Origin: Chitinispirillales bacterium ANBcel5
Lineage (GTDB): Bacteria > Fibrobacterota > Chitinivibrionia > Chitinivibrionales > Chitinispirillaceae
NCBI GenBank assembly: GCA_029688955.1
Contig: JARUKZ010000005.1
Coordinates: forward strand, 62,001-126,000
Reading direction: 5' to 3'
Length of the DNA stretch: 64,000 nt
Under the pieces are notes generated by a model. That model saw only the letters and a list, made by a program, of their open reading frames with translations, was not told the origin of the DNA and searched no databases. Below are positions 25,696 to 36,300 of this stretch, piece after piece. Position 1 is the stretch's first letter. Each line of letters begins with the position of its first letter. The translations under genes were made by a program, and so were the position numbers.

Positions 25696-26201
25696 TGGAA
25701 AGATAAAATCGCACCTGTATATCCCGCTTACGTATCGGTCGTTTTTTTCTTTTAATCAGGCATAGCTATAACTGATGAGAAATGAAAAGAACTGTCGCTG
25801 TGTCCATCACTGAAAATACCTCCCATGCTGTAGTTTCTGGCCTATATGGCATATTGGATTTGAACCTGAGCCAATGAAATCTGCTCGTTTCCATCCCTGT
25901 GCCCGGAGTGTGTAACTATAGCAGCACCATTAATACCAGAAATGTTCACCAACTTGCTGTGCTTCTTGTGTACTATATGTTACTGACTTTCATAGTAAGG
26001 TCAGGTGAACAGACAAGGTAGGGGCCTTTTTACCTCTCCAACTCGCCTCAACATCAAAACGGGACAATATTTTTGATGGAGATACAAATACCCTCAGATC
26101 AGTTCTGGATTTTTGTTTCTTTTCATCTTTATGTATATTAGACCGAACACTATGTTTTACAATTTTTCAGTTATCTTTTCATCTTATGCAGAGGAGTTTT
26201 C
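25696..26201. other. Intergenic stretch without recognised features
   Basis: About 500 bp between the unknown minus-strand gene and the FKBP lipoprotein gene. I see no credible small gene, RNA or strong repeat; it should hold the promoters for both diverging genes, but none stands out. Confidence 0.4.
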
Positions 26202-26903
26202 ATGAAGGGTAGAATTGCGGTTATAGTATCCGCACTCATCGCTTTTTCGCTATCATCTTGTAATGCCAATGATCAAATTGGTGATCTCACCGAGTTTGAG
26301 GATCAGGTCAGTTACATGGTAGGGCGCGATATTGGACAATCATTAAAAGATCTCAACACCGATTTTAATATGGACATTTTAATAGCTGCTGTTAAAGAAG
26401 TTCTGGCTGATCAACCATCCCAACTTCCCGATTCAGTTCTCGCGCAGGTAGGTGCCCGTTTCTCCCAGGAGCTTCAGGCTAAGCAGACCGCAGAGCGCAA
26501 TAAGCAGCTTGAGGAAAACAAAAAGGAAGGTGAGGCCTTTCTTGAAGAGAACAAAGAGAATCCCGATGTGATCACTACCGAAAGTGGTCTTCAGTACAAG
26601 ATTCTTGAAGAAGGTGATGGCGCAAAACCAACATCCGAAGACAGAGTGAAGGTACATTACCATGGTACTCTTATAGACGGCACTGTGTTTGATAGTTCCA
26701 GAGATCGGGGAGAGCCGGCAACATTTCCTGTAACCGGGGTAATAAAGGGCTGGACCGAAGCACTTCAGCTGATGAATACCGGCAGCAAGTTTAAGATCTT
26801 CGTTCCTTCTGAACTCGCCTATGGCGAAAGGGGTGCTCGTCCCCCGGTAGGTCCAAACACCACGCTGATATTTGAAATCGAGCTGCTTGAAATAGTGGAA
26901 TAA
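26202..26903 (+). CDS. FKBP-type peptidyl-prolyl isomerase lipoprotein
   Basis: 233 residues. A lipoprotein signal with lipobox LSSC (C20) tethers it to a membrane on the periplasmic side. Residues about 30-115 form the FKBP N-terminal dimerisation region (VSYMVGRDIGQSLKDL, followed by charged helices); about 125-232 form the isomerase domain with VKVHYHGTLIDGTVFDSS, VIKGWTEALQLMNTGSKFKIFVPSELAYG and the ending PNTTLIFEIELLEIVE. The arrangement is that of FkpA/Mip periplasmic chaperones that help outer-membrane proteins fold. A terminator follows. Confidence 0.93.
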   Translation: MKGRIAVIVSALIAFSLSSCNANDQIGDLTEFEDQVSYMVGRDIGQSLKDLNTDFNMDILIAAVKEVLADQPSQLPDSVLAQVGARFSQELQAKQTAERNKQLEENKKEGEAFLEENKENPDVITTESGLQYKILEEGDGAKPTSEDRVKVHYHGTLIDGTVFDSSRDRGEPATFPVTGVIKGWTEALQLMNTGSKFKIFVPSELAYGERGARPPVGPNTTLIFEIELLEIVE

Positions 26904-26937
26904 TGCATTTATAACAGATTTTGAATGTCGTTTCTAA

Positions 26938-26966
26938 GGCTGCGGTAGTATACCGCGGCCTTTTTT
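26938..26966 (+). terminator. Rho-independent terminator of the FKBP gene
   Basis: 10-bp stem GGCTGCGGTA with TACCGCGGCC (one G-U pair), 3-nt loop, then six T. Confidence 0.88.
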
Positions 26967-27098
26967 GTACTAAGACCTGGATACAATTTTCAAATAATGG
27001 TGCCTCAACCTCCACTACAGTGGCGCAGCTCAATTATTATATTTCATTATATATAATCAAAAGCATCGAATTACTTCTAACTACCGGGTCAACCAGAA

Positions 27099-27440
27099 AT
27101 GTATTTCAGAGAAAATGATAGCGATAAAACAGAAAAAAAGCTGCTTTTAGCGGTAAAAAACATGCGAAAGTGGATACTGGTAACGATTCTTTCTGCTATT
27201 CCATTTATAGTTACCGAACATCCTACCCTAATTCTCCCACCTGCAACAGGACTGTTTATTTTTTCTTTGTTACAGGTAAAACTCTATTTAGATCACAAGG
27301 CCTGCCTCAATATTGTGCAGGGGGGTGAGTTTTTAAAGCTTACTTATGGCACCAGCGCATTCTTGCTGTGCATCATATTCTTTCTTCTTGCAGCGGGTGC
27401 GGTTTTTTCCTGGGCCTACTTTTTTCTTTACGTGTTTTAA
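27099..27440 (+). CDS. Small membrane protein of unknown function
   Basis: 113 residues with three hydrophobic segments (about 25-42, 45-62, 83-111) and short charged ends. No known family. The ATG lacks a clear ribosome site. It is convergent with the first CotH gene; the coding call rests on frame length and membrane pattern. Confidence 0.5.
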   Translation: MYFRENDSDKTEKKLLLAVKNMRKWILVTILSAIPFIVTEHPTLILPPATGLFIFSLLQVKLYLDHKACLNIVQGGEFLKLTYGTSAFLLCIIFFLLAAGAVFSWAYFFLYVF

Positions 27441-27498
27441 AACAGCAAGATTACCTGTCATACCTCACATCTAACTAAAAAAGATGGTTACCCTGGTT

Positions 27499-30189
27499 TT
27501 ATCTGGTGATTAGTACTCTGCGATCCAAAACTCTTCCATTCAACTCAAATCGCAACAGATAAAAACCGTTGGCCAATCCTGCTCTGTCTATTATAAACAC
27601 ATGGTTTCCTGCACCAATTCGACCATCCGCTAATTGAGAGATTGTTCTTCCTCTCAGGTCATACAGTGTTATTTTCGCCGCGGATACCTCGGATACTGAA
27701 AACCTGATGGAATGATCTGATATAGCGAAATGTTCGAGATTAGGCAGAAGCTGACGTTTATCCTTGAAAGCTATAGCACTTGTTTCCTCGCGGAAAACGG
27801 CTTCTATATGCATTTCCTCTGTTGGATCTATTACCAGAATTCCTTCCGGATGAGTCTCCCCGTTTACTACCCAGCTACTAAGTTCATACCCCTCCCCCGG
27901 TACTGCCTTCAGGGTTATTCTGTTTCCTCCATAGTAGAGCCCTTTCCAGGGGTAGACGCTTTCATCTGCGCCAGGTAAATCTGAGTTCACATGAAGTGAA
28001 TTGATTTTTATGTGTCCTTTTGAGATATCTGTACTCAGTGTTACTTCACTTGTGCCATGTAGATTAAACATTTCAATTAAATGCTGCGGCAGCACGCTAT
28101 GTCTGATCTCTGCCGATTGCTTTATAAAATCCACCTCTTGCTGCCATTCAGTGATACTTTTATTATTATGCCAACGCCGCAGATGAGCCGGAATTTCGGG
28201 CCTCAACAGTGAAGCGATTGAATCGACAGTAGCAGTAACTCTGGTAAGTTTAAAATAACTGTTCATCAGATCCGCGACTCTATTGATAAAATCGGCTTTG
28301 AATGTTTCATTTTGCATAAGATTAATAAACATTTGATTAACAGATCTGGGATTCATGATATATGTAAGCATATTGGTGTCAGGTTCCGCGTGAATAGAAC
28401 CGAGGCCATGATCAAGATCATAAAGCATCCAGCGCCACCTTCCATCATGCCCTTCAGGCGCATCCGGGTCGTACTCCGTTCTTAATCTCCAGAAATCATT
28501 GTTGTTGTGAGGCCAATCCACATTAGCGATAAAAACCTGTACAGCGTATAAATTGAGATAGTTCTCTGTGTCCATCATCGTCTGAACCATCTCATAGTTT
28601 TGAGATTCGGCCATGTCTTCTTCTGTAATAAATTTAGTCATAGAGTTGTAATGTGTCGCGCATCCTTCTTTTACATCTGCTTCTAAAGTAAATCTGTTCC
28701 TTGCTGTCAGAATATCTACGTTATCCGGATCCACTCCAAACAGTTGTTCCAGGTAATGTTCATCCATTCGCTCTCTAATGTGCTTTATTCCCCAATATTC
28801 TCCGTTAATAAAAACTACAGCAGGAGAGAAGCTTTGTTTTTCAAGATTAAGCTGATTGACCATCGTATGCATAGCGGCATCTCTCATATGCGCTCTTTCA
28901 AAGTCGTTTCCCGCAGCCCTCAACAGAAGCCTTCTGTATTCATTATTTTCCCGTTCAGGGAAAAAACCATGGTCCATTATCCGTGTCTCATACCTGTTTC
29001 TTGCATACACCCTGAGGGTTTTTTGAGGATATCGTCTTGTCCATCCCCCATGAATTCGGTAGCCCACATTTTGAGATAACTTCAGCTGACCATCCTCGTC
29101 AAAATATTCTAAATAGCCGGCCCTCTCCCAGACATCTCCCCGCAGGGAATAATTTCCCGAACCATCAATTTCTTCATTATAGCTGATTCCCGGAACATAT
29201 ATACCTGTTGTGTCATCGAAAAAGTTTTCCATCTCTGTAATCACTGATACTACAGGTAGAGAATACTTTTCCTGTGCTTGCGGAAATACAAAATAGGTGC
29301 CCGAAACAGATCTGCTTGTAATCCGGCCCTCTTTAAAAGCCGCCGCTCTTACAATAGTTCCCTTTTTTACACTCTCTGGAGTAAAAAAGGGAGGACTTCC
29401 TTCGGTGACTTTTGTAGTAGGTATATCGGCTATCACATTTGGCTGATCACTACGGTCGGTGATGAGTATAGGTGTTTGGTAAAGTGAAGATTCTTTTGTG
29501 GGTTCGGAGCCATCCAGTGTATAGCGAATCTCTACTTGTGAATCAGCGTGATAAATTTGAAGTTCAAAATCACTGTTATAAAAACCCGGGTTGGTAAAGA
29601 ACCGTGGTGGGTCAAGTTTTTCCCTGTAAGGCTCAGAGACATTTGGTCTGTTTGGGGTAGGACTATTAAATAAGTGCCACCCTCCCTCTCTGTTTCCATC
29701 GGGATACCTTCCTATGGAAATATCGGTTGGTATTTCAGTTGCAGGTAACTCATCGACCCGTTCTTCACCAGGATGTGTAAGAATCACCCATTCACCGGAT
29801 CTACTGATTCTGAAATTTGAATGCAACTCTGCCCCTGGCTCTACGCGATCTTTTCCCGAAGCCCATACCAGCAAAAAACTTTGTGCTTCTATGGTGGTAT
29901 CGGGAAAAATCCACATGAACGGATCATCTCTTCTGTCCGAAAGTCCGTATCCCTCTAAATTTATGGGTTCATGAGAAGAATTATAGAGCTCTACCCAATC
30001 TTCGTAATCCCCGTCCGCGTCTCTAAACGTCATGGAGTTTGAGGCCATTATTTCATTGAGATGAAGATCCTGAGTGAAACTTACCTGTACTGTGCTTAGA
30101 ATCGTAAAAAGTGCCAGAACTGTTCTCGTTAGAGCTTGGTGCATAAAGAGGATAATTTTCCCTTTCCATAAGTCCCAAATCAGAGTCAT
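27499..30189 (-). CDS. Secreted lamin-tail/CotH protein with C-terminal sorting-like domain (copy 1)
   Basis: 896 residues. A signal peptide (from MHQALTRTVL, about 16-40) is followed by a lamin-tail domain (about 42-150: LHLNEIMASNSMTFRD, DWVELYNSS, GYGLSDRRDDP). A chitobiase/hexosaminidase-C-like domain comes next (about 195-300: EIRYTLDGSEPT). The CotH kinase-like domain spans about 340-690 with EYWGIKHIRERMDEHYLEQ, the metal-type WRWMLYDLDHGLGS and NNNDFWRLRTEYDP. The end has a small beta domain and the sorting-like tail KITLYDLRGRTISQL...GFYLLRFELNGR, similar to T9SS type A tails. It is tandem to a homologue at 30349; probable surface protein. Confidence 0.9.
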   Translation of the reverse strand: MTLIWDLWKGKIILFMHQALTRTVLALFTILSTVQVSFTQDLHLNEIMASNSMTFRDADGDYEDWVELYNSSHEPINLEGYGLSDRRDDPFMWIFPDTTIEAQSFLLVWASGKDRVEPGAELHSNFRISRSGEWVILTHPGEERVDELPATEIPTDISIGRYPDGNREGGWHLFNSPTPNRPNVSEPYREKLDPPRFFTNPGFYNSDFELQIYHADSQVEIRYTLDGSEPTKESSLYQTPILITDRSDQPNVIADIPTTKVTEGSPPFFTPESVKKGTIVRAAAFKEGRITSRSVSGTYFVFPQAQEKYSLPVVSVITEMENFFDDTTGIYVPGISYNEEIDGSGNYSLRGDVWERAGYLEYFDEDGQLKLSQNVGYRIHGGWTRRYPQKTLRVYARNRYETRIMDHGFFPERENNEYRRLLLRAAGNDFERAHMRDAAMHTMVNQLNLEKQSFSPAVVFINGEYWGIKHIRERMDEHYLEQLFGVDPDNVDILTARNRFTLEADVKEGCATHYNSMTKFITEEDMAESQNYEMVQTMMDTENYLNLYAVQVFIANVDWPHNNNDFWRLRTEYDPDAPEGHDGRWRWMLYDLDHGLGSIHAEPDTNMLTYIMNPRSVNQMFINLMQNETFKADFINRVADLMNSYFKLTRVTATVDSIASLLRPEIPAHLRRWHNNKSITEWQQEVDFIKQSAEIRHSVLPQHLIEMFNLHGTSEVTLSTDISKGHIKINSLHVNSDLPGADESVYPWKGLYYGGNRITLKAVPGEGYELSSWVVNGETHPEGILVIDPTEEMHIEAVFREETSAIAFKDKRQLLPNLEHFAISDHSIRFSVSEVSAAKITLYDLRGRTISQLADGRIGAGNHVFIIDRAGLANGFYLLRFELNGRVLDRRVLITR

Positions 30190-30275
30190 ACAATAGTGCA
30201 GGACTACTACTTGAAGCGGGTATTTGTCTTGTGATTGATCTTAAAGCAACAATTACTTTGTTTATATATAAATGA

Positions 30276-30318
30276 TTCATAGCTTTCAGACAAGACTTTT
30301 TTGACTGAAAGCTATGAA
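30276..30318. repeat. 14-bp perfect inverted repeat between the two CotH genes
   Basis: Arms TTCATAGCTTTCAG and CTGAAAGCTATGAA, loop of 15 nt with T-run. It could act as a terminator of the upstream CotH gene, though no T-tract directly follows the stem. Confidence 0.6.
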
Positions 30319-30348
30319 CGAAATGATCCCTGCTTGTGATTTGGTAAT

Positions 30349-32991
30349 TTATTGCACTAAATTGATACGATTATTTATAACTCTGTTGTCCAGCTCAATT
30401 CTAAGAAGATAGGTGCCACCAGTTACTTTGCTACTGTTTAAATCGAATATATGGCTGCCGGCATCCAGTTTACCCTGATGTAGTTGCTTAACCATTCTTC
30501 CCCTTAAATCAAACAGCTTTATTTGGGCTACTGTACTTTGAGAAAGAGAAAAAGACAGAGCATTTTTGTTGAATCTAACTTTTGGTACTTCAGTTACACT
30601 TCTCGTATTCCCTATTCTGCTCGGCTCTTCGGGCGCTTCCTGGAAAAACGCCTCTACTTGAATATCTCTTAGTGGCTCTATTTCAATTTCCTGTCCTAAA
30701 TACTCATGTCCGTTTACAATCCACCTGTACACCTGATATCCTTCCTTTGGAGCACCCTTGAGCCTGATTGGATTTCCTGAGAAATAGCTTCCTCTCCAGG
30801 GATACACAGATTCTTCTGTGTTAGGAAGATTACTGTTAATGGTCAAAGAGTTTATTTTTATGTACCCATAGGTAGTGTCGGTATCAAGAGTAACTTCTCT
30901 CATCTCTCCCAGACCAAATCGCTCTCTGAGCTGATTTTCTACCACTTCCTGCCGTTGCCGCGAAAACTGGCGTATGTCACGAATATCATCCCGCCAATCC
31001 TCCATACCCCTGTATTCAAACCAGCGATTTATGTGCCGCTCTATTTCCGGTTCAATTAAAGCCTGAATACTATCCATTACCCCTAACATGTGATCACTGG
31101 TAAAGTAGCTGTTGAGCATATCCGCAACATGATTAATGAACTTAAATCTAAAATCCTGATTTTCCATAAGGTTTATAAAAAGCCCGTTATCCACTACCGA
31201 TTCATCCAAAATTTGATCCAACATATTGGTATACACATCATTTTGCCACAGACCTAACCCAAAATCAAGATCATAAAGCATCCAGCGCCATCTTCCATCA
31301 TGACCTGCAGGAGCATTGGGGTCATAGTCTGTACGAAGTCTCCAAAAATCATTATTATTGTGAGGCCAGTCAGTATTAGCTATAAAAACCTGTATGGCAT
31401 AGTAGTTTAGGTAGTTTTCCACATCCATATACGTTTTCACTTTTTCATAGTTATCTCTAACTCTCATATCATTATTCACTATAAACTGTACCATTTCATC
31501 ATAATGAGTTGCACACCCATGCTTCACCTCAGCTTCAAGTGTACTGCGTCCCATTGCAGTAAGATGGTCCACATTATCCGGATCTACCCCATGAACCATC
31601 TCTAAATAGTGACGGTCAAACCGATCGCGAATATTTTTGATTCCCCAGTATTCACCATTAATAAACACTACTGTAGGCTTAAAACCCTGAGTTTCCATAT
31701 CCATATTTGCTACCATAACCTGCAGCGCGCCATCTTTGAAATGAGTCCTTTCAAAATCATTACCCGAGTTTCTTAATAGTATCCTTCTGTACTGATCATA
31801 GGGGCGATCAGAAAAGAACTGATGTTCAAGAATTCTGTTTCCATACCGGTTTCTCGCATAAACCCGCAACGATTTCTGAGGAAAGCGCCTTGACCACCCT
31901 CCATGGATCCTGTATCCAACGCCCTGAGAAAATCTAAGTGAACCATCATCCCCAAATAATTCAAAATTTCCTTCTCTCTCCCATTCATCACCGCGCATGA
32001 CAAAATTTCCTGTAGCATCCTCACCTTCGATATGATTATATCCCGGAACATATATCCCTTCACTATCACTAAAGAAATTATCGCTCTCAGTTATCACCGA
32101 TATTACCGGAAGAGAAAACTTCTGATTTCCTTCAGGGAAAACAAAATAGGTCCCCGATGCTATGGGGCTTGGTACATACCCATCCTTAAAGGCCGCGGCC
32201 CTTACCACTGTTCCTTTATCTACCCTCTCCGGAGTATGAAACTGTGGACCCATTACCACCCTGGTTGTAGTAATGTTAGCAATTTCATTCTCCTCATAGC
32301 TTCGGTTACCAATTGATACAGGACCTTCATACAAGGGAGAATTTTCATTTGGCTCCGATCCATCGAGAGTATATCGGATCTCAACTTCTGAATTTGGATG
32401 ATTTATGCTCAGGTGAATGTCGCTATTATAAAAGCCCGGGCTTTGAGAAAACTCTGGTGGATCAAGTATTCCATCATGGCTTTCTGTTGTGTTTGTTCTC
32501 AGAGGGGTCGGATTTTCAAAAAAGTGCCACCCACCTTCTCTGTTACCATCGGGGTATCTTCCTATAGAAATATCGGTCGGTATCTCAGTTGCGGGTAGTT
32601 CATCAACCCGCACTTCATCGGGGTTAGTCAGAATCACCCATTCCCCGGACCTGCTTATTCTAAAGTTTGAATGCAGCTCTCCGCTGGGATCATCACGATC
32701 CTTTCCTGATGCCCACACCAACAAAAAACCCTGGGGTTCTATGGTGATAGCTGGAAAAATCCACATAAAAGGATCATCTCTTCTATCCGAAAGTCCGTAG
32801 CCTTCTAAACTTATTGCCCGGTTTGAAGAGTTGTAGATCTCTATCCAATCTTCATAATCCCCGTCTTCATCACTACAGGTCATAGAGTTTGAAGCCATAA
32901 TTTCATTTAAATGCAGCTCCTGGGAATAGGAGTGAAAAACAAGGAAGGATAAAATCATCGAAGCCAAAATTAATCGCTTAATCAGAGTCAT
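30349..32991 (-). CDS. Secreted lamin-tail/CotH protein with C-terminal sorting-like domain (copy 2)
   Basis: 880 residues, with the same domain order as copy 1 and many identical stretches (for example LHLNEIMASNSMT, GYGLSDRRDDPFMWIFP, WRWMLYDLDFGLG). Signal peptide about 1-24, lamin-tail about 25-135, hexosaminidase-C-like about 180-285, CotH kinase domain about 320-670, and a beta domain plus sorting tail IKLFDLRGRMVKQL. The close match over the whole length shows a tandem duplication. CotH domains phosphorylate coat proteins in spore formers; in secreted proteins of this build the substrate is unknown. The pair is transcribed together or by separate promoters. Confidence 0.9.
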   Translation of the reverse strand: MTLIKRLILASMILSFLVFHSYSQELHLNEIMASNSMTCSDEDGDYEDWIEIYNSSNRAISLEGYGLSDRRDDPFMWIFPAITIEPQGFLLVWASGKDRDDPSGELHSNFRISRSGEWVILTNPDEVRVDELPATEIPTDISIGRYPDGNREGGWHFFENPTPLRTNTTESHDGILDPPEFSQSPGFYNSDIHLSINHPNSEVEIRYTLDGSEPNENSPLYEGPVSIGNRSYEENEIANITTTRVVMGPQFHTPERVDKGTVVRAAAFKDGYVPSPIASGTYFVFPEGNQKFSLPVISVITESDNFFSDSEGIYVPGYNHIEGEDATGNFVMRGDEWEREGNFELFGDDGSLRFSQGVGYRIHGGWSRRFPQKSLRVYARNRYGNRILEHQFFSDRPYDQYRRILLRNSGNDFERTHFKDGALQVMVANMDMETQGFKPTVVFINGEYWGIKNIRDRFDRHYLEMVHGVDPDNVDHLTAMGRSTLEAEVKHGCATHYDEMVQFIVNNDMRVRDNYEKVKTYMDVENYLNYYAIQVFIANTDWPHNNNDFWRLRTDYDPNAPAGHDGRWRWMLYDLDFGLGLWQNDVYTNMLDQILDESVVDNGLFINLMENQDFRFKFINHVADMLNSYFTSDHMLGVMDSIQALIEPEIERHINRWFEYRGMEDWRDDIRDIRQFSRQRQEVVENQLRERFGLGEMREVTLDTDTTYGYIKINSLTINSNLPNTEESVYPWRGSYFSGNPIRLKGAPKEGYQVYRWIVNGHEYLGQEIEIEPLRDIQVEAFFQEAPEEPSRIGNTRSVTEVPKVRFNKNALSFSLSQSTVAQIKLFDLRGRMVKQLHQGKLDAGSHIFDLNSSKVTGGTYLLRIELDNRVINNRINLVQ

Positions 32992-33399
32992 ACGTCTCCT
33001 CAGAAAAGTTCAGGTTTTCTTATTACCAATTATCTCTCAAATTTTTAGTGATTGGTTTACCCTCTTTAGTTTAATCATTAATCAGGCATTCTTTTGATCT
33101 CAAAGTCAGCTTTAGCCCTGCTCCAAGCACTAAATTATTGTCTCTTTGGTGATTAGCTTAATTTGGCCTTCAGACAGGAACCTGGAGATCCAGGGGATTT
33201 ATTAAAGCTGAAAAAGTTGTAGCTTTCACGCTTCTCTTGTGACTAAAACCTGATTTTTCCTCTTGCAGGAATCATTTTTATGAATGTCTAACGCTGCCAA
33301 AAATGGTAAGATATGGCAAATGGTATACCCATTTTGGGATATGCGGCTTCTACGGGGTTTAAAAACATCGCGGTTTTGACCTTATAAAGAGCCTTAATC
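32992..33399. other. Intergenic stretch without recognised features
   Basis: About 400 bp between divergent genes. No credible small gene or RNA is seen. A short in-frame region with stop at 33385-33387 lies just before the outer-membrane gene. Confidence 0.4.
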
Positions 33400-36300
33400 A
33401 TTTCAGGGAATTGTTGTATCGTTTGGAAGATAATTATAAGTCTGATAATATCCGCTGTCTGCGTAAAGGGAAACGCTCTGGATACCACTCTGACGGGTGA
33501 TGGAACTCCGGGACCGTATACTTTTGGAACCGGTTTTATAGATTCCTCTTCAATAGAGGTTTCCTTTAAAAATGTTCTTGCCAGTCCCCCCTGGACCTTT
33601 CTGCCTGCTCATAATGCCATTCTCTTCTCTCAGCCCATCGACAGTGGTACTTCATTTACCGTCAGGTATTCAAACCGATATGTGGGATTACAGCGGATTC
33701 ACTCTCTTTTTCCCCGCCGAACTATAAACGTTACGGATACCTCTTTTTCAATACCTGAAAGCACTGTAACGCTTAGTGAATCAGATGTATATGAAGGTAT
33801 TGAAGTCTCCGGGTTTAAATCGTTTGGTGTTTCCGTTGGCAGTTTTGGTGAAGTGAGCCTTGAACAGGGCCTTGATATTTCTGCTGGTGGTGAAATTCAG
33901 CCCGGCACTCAGCTGCGTGCCCATCTCACCGATCAGGGATCATCAATGGAAGGAAGCACCCGGGAGATAAGTGATTTTGATATGATCTATGTTTCCCTTA
34001 CCAATCCTCTGTTTAACATAACCCTCGGCGATCAATTCGCCAGATGGCCTTTTGAGGGGATTCTTTCTGGAAATAAAAAAATCAAGGGGTTATCTGCATC
34101 ATACACTCCCTCTTTTGGAACCGTATCAGCATTTGGATCGTTATCTGAAGGAAGGCGTACGGTCCAAACTATCCGGGGAAGAAGTGGCACTCAGGGTCCC
34201 TATTACCTTACCGGCCGGGGTGAGCCGGGAATAATTTCGCCGGTGGATGGAACGGTTAGAGTACAGATGAACGGAAAAGTTTTAGAGGAGGGCAGGGATA
34301 ATCACTTTGTAGTAGATTATGATTTTGGAACTATTACATTCACCCCAAGGGTGCTGATAAGGGATGATGCCATAATAAGAGTAGAATATGAATACAAAAC
34401 CTATGATTATAGAAGATCTCTCCTGGGGGGAGATGTTGGTTTTTTCAATTCCGACTCCTCATTAGCATTACGCGGTGTGCTCTGGACAGAAAGTGACAAT
34501 AAGAACCACCCTGTTGACCTCGTTTTGAGTGATGATCACAAAGAACTTCTTAAAGATGCGGGTGATCAAAAAATATATGCCCCTGTCGCCATACCTGTTT
34601 CTCCTCTGGAGTTTTCCGAAAGAAGCTCGATGTTTCCCCTTTATAGGAAACAGAAAGACACTCTCACCGGAGAAGATATATTCATTCACGTTCCTCAAAA
34701 CCCTCCACCACCGGATAGTATCAGAACCTTTTATGAAGTTTATTTTTCTCGTGCAACCGGTGATAATACAGGGTCTTATGAAATTGATACCACCAGAAGG
34801 CATCCAAATCAGGACATTTATCGATATGTAGGTTCCGGCAAAGGAGAATACACCCCCTACTCACCTGTTCCTGCCCCCATACGAGAAACTGCCGGTGAGC
34901 TTGAAATGGCCTATAGTTCACCCAACTTAAATATTAACATAAACTTAGCCGGAAAAGAGCATAACAGAAATCTTTTCTCTGATATCGATAATGACAACAA
35001 TCTCTCTTCAGCAGCTAAGGTAAACTTTTCTGCTGGCAATCTCACCAGAGAAAACCCCAGTGTTTCTTTGGATGGAAGCTATTATTTCAGGTCCAGAAAC
35101 TTCTCTGATGAATTGCTTTCTGCCCACGACAGAAGACAACGGTGGGGAGAGGAATCAACTGAAAACGAAGATATGGTTCAAAACCAGTATTGGGAATCAA
35201 ACATTGGGTTTTCCCCATTTTCATCCCTGATTTTCAGAATCGGTGCGGGCCAAAGTTTCAGAGATTCTCTCAGGGAAACAGAGAAGATACAATCAAACAC
35301 TGACCTCTATTTTTTTGAGGAGAGGCTGGGTTTAAATCATACTGCTACTGTTTTCAGACACCATCTGTCTCATACTCATCTGACACATCGCCAAAACAGC
35401 CGTATTTCTCTGAGACTTAACACCATGGATTTAAGCCTTATTCACCGGGATGAATGGTTTCTGGATACGCTGTCTGCAGGAAGAGGAAAAGTGACAGGAG
35501 GTGCTGAGTTTACCTTTCATCCTCTAAACCTAACACAACGGTTTGAATATTCACAATTTAGAAAAGGTGAGATGTTTCCCGGTGTGGTGGATACCGGTTA
35601 TTCTGTTGGATGGGATCAATCCTTTAGCCACTCCCCTGTTGATGGCTGGTCTCTTACGGGTGAGAGCAGATGGCACAGAGTAAAACATCATGGCCAAAGC
35701 AGCTCCTCTACCCTACTGCTGTATCTTTTAAGCGAAGTCCAACCCCAGCAAAGTGGGTTTTCCTCCAGACAGGAGTTCCGTAGTAACCAGGAGCAGGCCT
35801 CATTGTTTATTCAGGTACCGGTGTATGCTGGCAGAGGTTTGGGAACACATGTCTATGACAGTCTAAGAAACGAATATGTGCCACGTAAAGCCGGTGATTA
35901 TCAGATGAGAGAGATGGAGGTATACGACAGAGTATCTGAACAAAGGATTCGTAAAAGCACATTCAATGCTGACTGGTACTTTTCCCCGCAAAGACCGGTG
36001 GATGGTATACTTGGCGATCTATCCTACCAGGGGGTTGTAACTCTTGAGGAGCACGTTGATGCGGCCAATTCTAGTCTGAAATCGAGGTTTCCCGGAATTC
36101 TTTCCCTTTCATCTAACCGGAACAACAGATGGGATGATGATGTTCAATACGCTTTTTTGTCTTACAGACAGGATGTTAACTGGAATCCCAATATAGCATA
36201 CAGAGCAAACCTTTATCTTCTCACCTCACTTCGTCAGCTTAGAAGTTACCGGGAAAAAACGGTAGAGCCAGGACTGTCAGCGCAGAGAAGATTCAATTCC

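Noticed and set aside
22658..25700. Insertion sequence or prophage remnant
   Set aside because: No transposase, integrase or target-site duplications were recognised; repeats are present, but without a coding element.
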